Below, piece by piece: positions 9,601 through 16,872 of a stretch of DNA of 64,000 bases. Source of the DNA: Microcystis aeruginosa NIES-4325 (GTDB taxonomy: Bacteria; Cyanobacteriota; Cyanobacteriia; Cyanobacteriales; Microcystaceae). Position 1 is the stretch's first letter, and each line of letters opens with the position of its first letter. The stretch spans positions 110,715 to 174,714 of the forward strand of contig NZ_BJKP01000004.1 of NCBI RefSeq assembly GCF_008974145.1, read 5' to 3'. Position numbers and translations under genes: made by a program. A model generated the notes under the pieces. It was not told where the DNA came from and searched no databases. It worked only from the letters and a program-made list of their open reading frames with translations.

Positions 9601-12600
9601 GAAACATTGAAGAAATTTGGCAGGGAGTAACACCAATTCAGGTTAATAACCTTTCGGCACAGTGGGGAGAAAATAGCTTTGATGTGCGAGGAAATATTCT
9701 TTTAGCTAATCTTATCAGTCAACCCGATATCGCTGAGGTTAACTTAAATCTACAGGCAAAAACCGACCTTGCTGCTTTACCGCTAAATCAGATTATATCG
9801 CTTTTACCGATTAATTCTAGCCTAAAACCCAGAGAATCAACACTGACAGGTATCGGACAATTTCAAGGACAAATTACAGGAAAAAATCTCTTAACTGCTT
9901 GGCAAAAAGTGGGAAATATACAAATCAAGGGAGATATAAATTTAGCTAACTTTAGCATTAATGAGCGACTCTTTGAACCTGTCTTACAAGGCAGTATCCA
10001 AGCGGGAATCGGTCAAAATATTAGGTTAAATCTGCGGGGAAATCAGGACATTATTGACCTAACTTTCTATCCTTGTCAACAAAATAATTGTCTGCTGCCC
10101 TATCTTCCCCTAGGGATAAATATTCGCCAAGCTTTTGGGAATCAAACTCCCTTTCTAGTAACAGCTAAACGAAACGGAGAAAATTTAAATGTTCAGATTG
10201 CCGATTTTCCCCTAGAAATCCTGAAAATATCTCCCACGGCAACCTACAATATTCTGGGGATTATTGCTGGACAATTGAGTGCTAATCTAGACATCAATTT
10301 ATTTAACTTACAGGGTGAGGGACAACTAGAGATTAATCAACCTAGTTTAGGTAACTTAATCGGGGAAAAATTAACGGCAAATTTGGTTTATCGGGATTCC
10401 ATGGTTCAACTGCAAGCGGGGAGTTTACAAGCGGGTGCAAGCCAATATAATCTGCAAGGTTTATTTAATTGGCAAACCCAAGCAATAGAAGCTAAACTCA
10501 GGGTAGATCAAGGTTATATTCAAGATTTATTATCAATTGCTAGTATCTATGATTTAACCAGTTTAATCAACTTTTTCTCCCCAGAGAATAACCCAGCTAT
10601 TCAACTTAGTCCCCTAGAAGTAGGTAATCCCGAAGCTTCCCTAGCACAACAGGTAAATTTGCGGGCAAAAATTGAAGAACTAATCCAGAAATTAGCAGGG
10701 GAAAGAGGGGTAGTCGGGATACCTTCAGAACTAGATTTTCGCGGCCGTTATCAAGCAAATCTAGCCTTAACTGGGACTTTTAAAAATCCCGATCTTAGCG
10801 TACAATTTCAGGGCAATAGATGGGAATGGCGACCCCAAAGACCGACAGTAAATATTGTTAACCCTCTGGGAATTGTCACCACCGATACCCAATTAATTCC
10901 CATTGATGAAGTAACAATTAATCTTAACTTAAATCGTCAGTTGCTCAGGATAGAACCGATTAGATTAAAATCACGAGATTCTTCCGTATTTTTAGCGGGT
11001 GATTTTTCCCTAAAAAAAGTAGAGGGAAGTTTTGCTGTGGAAAATCTTTCTCTCGATCTCTTAAGAAATTTTGTACAGTTTCCCTTAGATGTGTCCGGTA
11101 GTCTAAAAACTCAAGGACAAATTACAGGAACTTTATTAAATCCTCGTATTCAGGGGAATTTTGCCTTTATTGACGGTGCAATTAATGCCCAAAATATTAA
11201 TCAAGATATAATTGGTTTATTTATCTATAACCAGTATCGTTTTGATTTGCGGACAACCTCCTCCGAATCAATCCAACTCTATGCCAGCATTCCCTATCCT
11301 CCCTTACCGGGTAATGATCAATTAAAAATCCAAGCAAAATTGGGAACCAATGCGATTAAATTAATTGAAGCTATCAGTCAAAACACCATCGAATGGGTTA
11401 ATGGTGAGGGGGAGGTAGTTCTTTCAGCGACGGGAAGATTAGATATAAAAGAGGGCTTAAAAATCAAAGATTTAGAAGCAAATGGTATAGTTACTCTCGA
11501 TAATGCCGCTATCCGCAGTGTTGCTTTTCCAGAGATTTTAACCGTAAATGGCCGCATTGGGTTAACCCCTGAAAACTTAACAGTAGAGGAATTACAAGGC
11601 TCGATCGCTGACAGACAAATTTCTGTGATGGGAGTTTTGCCTTTCTTTCAAACCATCAAAAATAATCCTAATCCCTTAACAGTTAATATTCAAGAGGGAG
11701 ATATAGCAATTAATGGTCTTTATCGGGGATTAATTGCTGGGAATGCCGTTGTGACAGGAACAGTTCAGCAACCAATTATCGGGGGGAATGTGCGTCTTTC
11801 TAGAGGTAAAGTTTTTCTTCCTCGCACAGCAGAAATTAATCAAGAAATGGATAAACCAGTGAGTAGCTGGCTGCAGCCTCTCAACATTCCTCAGACGACA
11901 AATATTACTCCAGTTTTAAATAATTTTCAAGTGTCTTTAGCGGGATTATCAATTGAACAAGAACCTTTGTATCAATTTGATTTTAGTGGTGCTTTAACCT
12001 TGAACGGTCCGCTCACTCCACTAGAGCAATTACAAACCAATGGAGTGATTAATCTCGATCGAGGACGGGTTAGTTACATCGATACTCGTTTTCTTCTTAA
12101 CCGACGCAATCAAAATGTTATTGTTTTCGATTCTAGTCGCGGTTTGGGACTTTTAAACCCCTTTGTTGACATTCAACTGCGAACAATTGTCAGTGAATTT
12201 TCTCAATCTCGCGATTTTGCCCTCTCCCGTCCCGGGGGAGATTTTCCTAGTAATGAAATTCCTGATGATAGCCTCAATCGCATTCAAAGGATCGATGTCA
12301 CCCTCAGCGTCGAAGGGGAATTAAACCGCTTGCTACCAAATTTAGGCCGTAATATCAATGAAGTGTGCCAAATTCGTCCCGATAGTCCCCCTTTTCCCCT
12401 AGAGGAAAACTATACAAATGCAGAATTACAAAAAGCTGCTAATTGTTTACAAGCAGTGACTTTTGCTAGAGGTGAAGATGAGGGATTGCTGAATACTCCC
12501 CTAGTTAAATTAACTAGCACTCCCCCCCGCAGCCAAGGGGAAATCGTTCGACTTTTGGGGGAACAATTGCTGTCAGTTTTTAATGGTTTACAGGGGAAAA

Positions 12601-12830
12601 ATACGGAACAATTAATTCAGTTTGGAGTGGTTCAGTTGGCGATTCCCCTCTTAGCTCAAGGAGTTGTGTATGATGTGGAGAATGCGGTTAGTAATGTGAT
12701 CGGGGCAACGGATTTTAATATTCTTCCCAATTTGGAAACCGTCTATCGAGTTAATTCCCAGTCTTTTATCCGCTTCTCCTACGATTACAATTTGAATGAG
12801 TTTACCGTCCGCTATCAAACTCAATTTTAA
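6693..12830 (+). CDS. TamB/DUF490-type translocation and assembly module protein
   Basis: Giant protein of 2045 residues. An N-terminal membrane anchor at about residues 23-46 (TLIVGGITLLGITSLGYFTTRYLVY) is followed by almost continuous beta-rich repeats like AsmA/TamB bridge proteins. The C-terminal 400 residues carry the TamB_C-like pattern: VTGTVQQPIIGGNVRLSRGKVFLP, NGPLTPLEQLQTNG, GELNRLLPNLGRN, ending LNEFTVRYQTQF with a terminal aromatic. Such proteins span the periplasm and help outer-membrane protein insertion or lipid transport; plastid relatives (TIC236) import proteins. An internal tandem repeat with a 225-base period lies at 8763-9437. GAGG at 6680-6683 supports the start. No Omp85 gene is adjacent in this window. 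Family assignment is good; the exact cargo is unknown. Confidence 0.9.
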   Translation: MSNSPGDPSPRPHLFLSIARFLRRPSTLIVGGITLLGITSLGYFTTRYLVYERLTPILDNIFSEMLHRPVRVGRIEGFYFNRIRIGKSEIPATANSADSLSIDAIELGLNPLPLLLGLPLPVDVKLINPSIYLDQDKNGQWLDNLDKISSNLDREAPIKLNLGFQVEKGDITIQPYALKKPIEIKADGQGRFIDNQRQTLTYDFSAEILQSQVKIQGETALKTGESQTNLQIDRLNLSELLTLIPNRNFQLNQGQLNANLAINIPSWAKLNQTEGNGNFQVTEVGGKFQPFQYPIKLTTKLNFQGDKVLIEQVIASIGKIKTEVRGEVNWQTGYHLNVALESVDLQQLLRIIYLQSPLDLRGEARSTFQVTGKLDQPLIKGTLSNSKPIIFEQIPIQSITSNFQTNLNSLSLDKIQIKPVAGGEIKGEGKLQLNILQSLQKNQPLDGTKMPINLNLQAHFPTRKILSQLAIIPVKININDLQAKIKARGSLGLPQLLINWQIPTVNQSGLINVAGEGKVFLGGNKINLTDTVIKTNGGKLQVNGNSDFTSKLVQAKITANDFLLTPFVPIVCQYLDSICPYLKTLEPLNLETANIQVSGKIDQLNINTLNGIANLGISGKQGTILVNSQVLQGNLQAKAVFAGLPINSLLPNLPTQVKLMRSQINLQGYLGELLNNKNNIFSSWQGQGNMQLLVDNNPLTATAKLNQGFLTGTVNTSGISLNNFTENLTVPVSLGRAKISFAGRINSLISGTLTDLKSWRGEGYIQLLVNNRSLRTTTQLEQGILSGIVNTVGINLNPFLPNINIPVSLGKTQVNFTGQINNLLAGKIPNLSTVNARVNTRLLVDNNPINTDIQLDNGNFNILGSLEYFQTNIPIPLNISKTSFQATGNVQTIFDSLLEKRLNLSSVKAVFNSRINIAKGEIKAKAQLNNNFWQSDIIAANLDPAALLGQLSGIKSISIPNLDFSANLAGNIEEIWQGVTPIQVNNLSAQWGENSFDVRGNILLANLISQPDIAEVNLNLQAKTDLAALPLNQIISLLPINSSLKPRESTLTGIGQFQGQITGKNLLTAWQKVGNIQIKGDINLANFSINERLFEPVLQGSIQAGIGQNIRLNLRGNQDIIDLTFYPCQQNNCLLPYLPLGINIRQAFGNQTPFLVTAKRNGENLNVQIADFPLEILKISPTATYNILGIIAGQLSANLDINLFNLQGEGQLEINQPSLGNLIGEKLTANLVYRDSMVQLQAGSLQAGASQYNLQGLFNWQTQAIEAKLRVDQGYIQDLLSIASIYDLTSLINFFSPENNPAIQLSPLEVGNPEASLAQQVNLRAKIEELIQKLAGERGVVGIPSELDFRGRYQANLALTGTFKNPDLSVQFQGNRWEWRPQRPTVNIVNPLGIVTTDTQLIPIDEVTINLNLNRQLLRIEPIRLKSRDSSVFLAGDFSLKKVEGSFAVENLSLDLLRNFVQFPLDVSGSLKTQGQITGTLLNPRIQGNFAFIDGAINAQNINQDIIGLFIYNQYRFDLRTTSSESIQLYASIPYPPLPGNDQLKIQAKLGTNAIKLIEAISQNTIEWVNGEGEVVLSATGRLDIKEGLKIKDLEANGIVTLDNAAIRSVAFPEILTVNGRIGLTPENLTVEELQGSIADRQISVMGVLPFFQTIKNNPNPLTVNIQEGDIAINGLYRGLIAGNAVVTGTVQQPIIGGNVRLSRGKVFLPRTAEINQEMDKPVSSWLQPLNIPQTTNITPVLNNFQVSLAGLSIEQEPLYQFDFSGALTLNGPLTPLEQLQTNGVINLDRGRVSYIDTRFLLNRRNQNVIVFDSSRGLGLLNPFVDIQLRTIVSEFSQSRDFALSRPGGDFPSNEIPDDSLNRIQRIDVTLSVEGELNRLLPNLGRNINEVCQIRPDSPPFPLEENYTNAELQKAANCLQAVTFARGEDEGLLNTPLVKLTSTPPRSQGEIVRLLGEQLLSVFNGLQGKNTEQLIQFGVVQLAIPLLAQGVVYDVENAVSNVIGATDFNILPNLETVYRVNSQSFIRFSYDYNLNEFTVRYQTQF
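8763..9437 (+). repeat. Three 75-residue repeats inside the TamB-like gene
   Basis: Units begin near 8763, 8988 and 9213, exactly 225 bases apart. They share LLVDNNP or LLVNNRS, then NQGFLTGTVNTSGI or EQGILSGIVNTVGI, then VPVSLGRAKISFAGRIN or IPVSLGKTQVNFTGQIN. The third unit is the most diverged. Each unit probably adds a fixed length to the periplasmic beta-groove. Confidence 0.8.
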
Positions 12831-12889
12831 AGTAAGATGGCTGGATAAAGAGACAAAATTAGGTTATAATTCATCTTACTTGATATTCT

Positions 12890-13381
12890 ATGATTATTCG
12901 CGAGGCGAAAGAAACAGATTTACCAACAATTATCGAGATTTATAATGCTGCTGTTCCCACTCGCAAGGCAACTGCGGATTTGAAGCCTATTTCCCTCGAA
13001 AGTCGGCGAGAATGGTTTAAAAAGCACGATCCTGAACAGTATCCCATCTGGGTAATAGCGATCGAAGGTCGGGTGGTGGGCTGGCTGAGTTTACAGATGT
13101 TTTATGGTCGTGTCGCTTACCAAAAAACGGCAGAGGTTAGTTTATATATTGCCCCCGATTATCAAGGTCGTGGAATCGGTAAATTATTAGTAGAATATGC
13201 CCTGAATTGCTGTCCCAAATTGGGTATATCTAATCTTATCTGTATTATTTTTGCCCACAATCAAGCCAGTATTCGTCTCTTTGAAAAATTCGGCTTTCAA
13301 CGATGGGGTTATTTACCTCAAATTGCCGCTCTAGACGATTTTCTGGCTGATGTGGTCATTTTAGGGAAAAAAGTCGCTTAA
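12890..13381 (+). CDS. GNAT family N-acetyltransferase (phosphinothricin acetyltransferase-like)
   Basis: Protein of 163 residues with the GNAT fold: MIIREAKETDLPTIIEIYNAAVP at the start as in the Pat/Bar branch, WVIAIEGRVVGWLSLQMF in the central sheet, the acetyl-CoA motif A at about residues 91-109 (IAPDYQGRGIGKLLVEYAL), and NQASIRLFEKFGFQRWGY near the end. It would transfer acetyl from acetyl-CoA to an amine of a small molecule; the substrate cannot be told from sequence and resistance to phosphinothricin should not be assumed. It follows the TamB-like gene by 59 bases and its last four bases overlap the 3' end of the convergent replication-protein gene. Confidence 0.9.
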   Translation: MIIREAKETDLPTIIEIYNAAVPTRKATADLKPISLESRREWFKKHDPEQYPIWVIAIEGRVVGWLSLQMFYGRVAYQKTAEVSLYIAPDYQGRGIGKLLVEYALNCCPKLGISNLICIIFAHNQASIRLFEKFGFQRWGYLPQIAALDDFLADVVILGKKVA

Positions 13382-16300
13382 ATAGGCAATTTCTCGATAG
13401 CTAGACTAAATTCTAGACTTAATTGAATATAAGCATTTTCTGATTCGTCTAGAGATGGTTTCTGGATGAGAGAAAAGAGATAGTCTTCATACCAAATCTC
13501 GGAACTTCCCGCACATTTTTCATCTCTAAATAACCATTGTTGAAACACTTGTTCTCTACCATCTTGAGGGGCAACAGTCTGATAAACTTTTAGAGATTTT
13601 TTAGCAATTCTCAGGCTGCCCTTGCTGATTAATTCATAACCTAACAAGTTCAAACAATTACGAACAATCGTCAGAGGACGGGAAGTATTAGAAAGATTAA
13701 TCTTGGTGATAGTTTTAATCTCGTTACGGTTTTTAATGGCGATTTCGGCCATTTTTTGTAAATCGGCATCATGATTAGTTAATTCTCTTTCAGGGTTAGC
13801 TAATAATACGGGAATTCCTAACACTTCTAACGTCCCGATAATCACTCCTAATTGACTACCATTAAAATCGGGAATAAATAAACTTCCGTGGCCTGATTCT
13901 ATCAGTTTACGGGCAATTAAAGCATCTCGATCGCACAAAAATTGTCGCCCAATTGTCAAAAAGTAATGTAAGCGTAGTTCTTGATACCATCCCTGATCGT
14001 CTTTAATCACTAATTGCGGTGTTACGGGGATTCCATAGCGTTTGTGCAGGTCATATTTCCTGATAATTCTCCTTTCTTTCACTGACTTAATTAACTGTTT
14101 TTTCAGCAGACGATATTCTGAGTCCGTTATCTCAGATGCGCTGGCAATTGCCTCGCATTCAGAACGATAATTATGTTCCCTAATTTCCTCAATTGCTTCC
14201 GTTAACTGATTATTTATTTCTAGTTCTTCTTCCTGATTACGTTCTTTAATTCTATGACCTTCTGCTTGTAAAATTCCTAGAATTGACTGACGATAATTAA
14301 GCATATAAGCATTTACTCGTACAGCCATTTTGGCCCAGCAGAGGAGAGATTCTGCTTGAAAATTTGTATCTAAATCATCGAGAGATTCTAAATCTGATTG
14401 GTGTAGTAAGCGAATATTAACCTCAGTTAATCGGTGTCCAGAGGTGAGAAGTTTGGGGATAGAAGTGGAACCATTGCCCACCTGATTAAATCCGTAGGCT
14501 GCTGACCAAATATAACGAGGAATATTCTCCCTAATTCTCCCTAAAAATTGAGCGATAGAAGTGGGAGTCTGAATCCCCTGTGCTAAACACCAAACCGAGG
14601 TAAAGTGTTGCTGAATATCAATACTAATTCCCGTTTCGATCGCAGGACTAGCTAGAACTATATCATAGTTAAGCAACAATTGATTTAAATTGCCAATCGC
14701 TTCATAGGCAGCGTGACTAGAATCTTGCAATGACTCTGAATCTATTCGCAAAATTTTCTTTTGAGGAAATTGCTTTTTTAAATAAGATTCTAGGGTAATC
14801 GTTCCCCATTTGCTGGTTAACTTTTGTGCTGACATACAAACAAAAGGTTTTCCTCCCTCCTTAATATGTTTGACTAAATCTTTAACTAGCTGTTGGGGAG
14901 TATTATCAGAGTAGTTATAAACTCGCCAAGCTTCCTGATAACTGGGTTTCCACTCGTTACTAATTAAGAAAGTTTCTAGTTCAATTGCCGCTAGAGAAGT
15001 TAAATAATCTAGGGAAATATCACTTAAATCAGCATCGGCAACTAGGACTTTACCCCCACTGCTGATCACAGTTTGCAGCAGAGACTTTAGGGATTTTAAA
15101 ATTGCTACTCGATTAGTTTTACAAGTATCCCCATTTAACCCATGCCATAGGACCTGTTCGATCTCATCAATAATAATAATAGCTTCTTGCCAATCTTCTG
15201 CTTGAAATTTAGCTTGTGATTGGGGATGAAGAGAGTCAAGACATAAACCATAACCGTAAATTTGTGCCGCAGGATTATCCCTAATTTTGCTGATATAGTT
15301 TAAACCAAAGCGTTGACATAACTCCTCTACAAGTTTCACCCGATGACCAATAACTAAAACTTTTTGTTTATTGGCAATAGCCTGTTTAACTATCTTGGCT
15401 AAAACCTCAGTTTTTCCCGTACCTTTAGCTGATTTAATCGCCATTAACTGCGCTGATGTAGGGATGGCAATATCTGGCAAGTAACGGCTATTTAACTCTA
15501 GATGAGGTGGGAGAGTTAAACTATTTAAACTGGCTGCCTTCCAAATTTCCCAAGAGGTAGCTTTTTGATAGACTTGTTGGAAGTAATCTTCCCCTCGATT
15601 GATTAGTAAATCATCCACCCCTTTACCGTCAGCAGCATCCCAAGTAACCACCTTTACCTCACAGTTAGCCTGACTGAATAGATAACCCATTCTCTGTAAA
15701 GCTAAATTAACCGCTTGTTGGTTCTTTGGTTTAGTTTCTTGATCAAAAACTAGATAAATTTTTCGTCCAGAATTAGCTAATTTCTCTAGCTGCGGAATTA
15801 GATGAGATTTGCCGATTCTCCTACCTAGTTCGTCCTTAGGAGTACGATAACCATTGTGAATACCTGGTAAGGCAATTGTCACATAACCTGCTGTTAGTAA
15901 TGCCCCCGCTTTTTTCGCACCTTCCGTAAGACAAATAGGTATCTCTGGATGTTTCATTACCCACGACCAAAAACCGATATCTTCTTGCTTATTATCCACT
16001 TCTTCAGTTAAAATATTAACATTGATAGACTGGGATATCTTCTGCCAAATTTTCAGGGGAACCCGCAAAGCAAAGACTCCCGTAGGGGTTTGGGGGGGAT
16101 GTTCGTACTTAATCGGTTTAGCCTTATCAAAGCTTAAACGGGGAAAATCGGGCTTAAAACAGCCCCAAAGGTCATAATTACCCGTTAATAAGTCAATTCC
16201 TGAACACCACCAACCACCTTGACTGGTATGTTCATAACGCTTGAGAATACTATCCCTAACCCTACCATCATTGCGTCGCGGTAATTCTTGGGAGTAGAGT

Positions 16301-16398
16301 AGGTATTCACTGGGAGATAGCCCCGCTAAACTGGTGACATTGAGATGGGTTAACTCCGCATCCACCCCACTACCACGCCATTCTTCTAAATATTTCAT
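13378..16398 (-). CDS. CyRepA1-type replication protein: DUF3854 toprim primase part plus SF2-like helicase
   Basis: Protein of 1006 residues. An N-terminal DUF3854/toprim-like part has ICLTEGAKKAGALLTAGY (catalytic-type Glu159) and KIYLVFDQETK (Asp219). The ATPase follows, with Walker A SAKGTGKT at 323-330, a DEIE box at 411-414, and C-terminal helicase motifs LASPAIETGISID and SIAQFLGRIREN. This order matches proteins described as cyanobacterial plasmid replication proteins (CyRepA1 family), also found on chromosomes. It probably couples priming with unwinding. No partitioning genes or iterons are visible nearby, so this may be a chromosomal relic or a phage/plasmid-derived helper. A perfect 16-base palindrome lies 20 bases upstream of its start. 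Confidence 0.8.
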   Translation of the reverse strand: MKYLEEWRGSGVDAELTHLNVTSLAGLSPSEYLLYSQELPRRNDGRVRDSILKRYEHTSQGGWWCSGIDLLTGNYDLWGCFKPDFPRLSFDKAKPIKYEHPPQTPTGVFALRVPLKIWQKISQSINVNILTEEVDNKQEDIGFWSWVMKHPEIPICLTEGAKKAGALLTAGYVTIALPGIHNGYRTPKDELGRRIGKSHLIPQLEKLANSGRKIYLVFDQETKPKNQQAVNLALQRMGYLFSQANCEVKVVTWDAADGKGVDDLLINRGEDYFQQVYQKATSWEIWKAASLNSLTLPPHLELNSRYLPDIAIPTSAQLMAIKSAKGTGKTEVLAKIVKQAIANKQKVLVIGHRVKLVEELCQRFGLNYISKIRDNPAAQIYGYGLCLDSLHPQSQAKFQAEDWQEAIIIIDEIEQVLWHGLNGDTCKTNRVAILKSLKSLLQTVISSGGKVLVADADLSDISLDYLTSLAAIELETFLISNEWKPSYQEAWRVYNYSDNTPQQLVKDLVKHIKEGGKPFVCMSAQKLTSKWGTITLESYLKKQFPQKKILRIDSESLQDSSHAAYEAIGNLNQLLLNYDIVLASPAIETGISIDIQQHFTSVWCLAQGIQTPTSIAQFLGRIRENIPRYIWSAAYGFNQVGNGSTSIPKLLTSGHRLTEVNIRLLHQSDLESLDDLDTNFQAESLLCWAKMAVRVNAYMLNYRQSILGILQAEGHRIKERNQEEELEINNQLTEAIEEIREHNYRSECEAIASASEITDSEYRLLKKQLIKSVKERRIIRKYDLHKRYGIPVTPQLVIKDDQGWYQELRLHYFLTIGRQFLCDRDALIARKLIESGHGSLFIPDFNGSQLGVIIGTLEVLGIPVLLANPERELTNHDADLQKMAEIAIKNRNEIKTITKINLSNTSRPLTIVRNCLNLLGYELISKGSLRIAKKSLKVYQTVAPQDGREQVFQQWLFRDEKCAGSSEIWYEDYLFSLIQKPSLDESENAYIQLSLEFSLAIEKLPI

Positions 16399-16418
16399 CC
16401 TTGTCCTCTACTGGCTAG

Positions 16419-16434
16419 ACGCTATATATAGCGT
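16419..16434 (-). promoter_or_regulatory. NrdR-box-like perfect palindrome upstream of the CyRepA1-type gene
   Basis: ACGCTATATATAGCGT is an exact 16-base palindrome 20 bases upstream of the start codon at 16398. It differs from the NrdR box consensus (ACACWATATATWGTGT) only at the third position and its partner. No second box lies one helical repeat unit away on either side. Confidence 0.5.
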
Positions 16435-16755
16435 TTTTGTCCTATCATTCTAACGGTAAGCCACTAAATAGGAAAAAGAGAAATTTTACTCTCTCAGAGG
16501 TTCTCGGAGGAAATTTGACTTTTAATCCACTCTTGTCTTAAATTATCGAAAAGTTAAGAACAAATAAAGTCTGACCACAACCTCCTCAGCAGTTAAGCAG
16601 AATCGGATCAAAAGTATTTCGTCAATCTGTTTTTATTATCAAAGAAAAAGCTTTTTGTCAAGCATACAAAAGAACTATAGGTTTAGGAAAATCGAGAATT
16701 TTTTCCAGAAAATGTCATCTAAAACACTGTTTTGGGGAACAAAATAATCCTAGCC

Positions 16756-16803
16756 ATACCATATATAGAGTGATAGGATTATTTAAGACGCTAGATGTTG
16801 TGT
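16756..16803 (+). promoter_or_regulatory. Tandem NrdR-like boxes upstream of nrdA
   Basis: ATACCATATATAGAGT at 16756-16771 and ACGCTAGATGTTGTGT at 16788-16803 each match 13 of 16 positions of the NrdR consensus ACACWATATATWGTGT. Their starts are 32 bases apart, three DNA turns, which is the usual paired arrangement for the ATP-cone repressor NrdR. The second box ends 69 bases before the nrdA ATG. The remainder of 16399-16872 is AT-rich promoter sequence without a gene. Confidence 0.7.
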
Positions 16804-16872
16804 TTTCCTAAAAAATCTGCTAGACTAATCTAGTACAAATAAATTAATTTGTCAAGTTTTTTAACTCCAATT

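Noticed and set aside
8810..9607. Minus-strand frames within the TamB-like gene
   Set aside because: They arise from the repeat composition on the coding strand and lack coding signatures.
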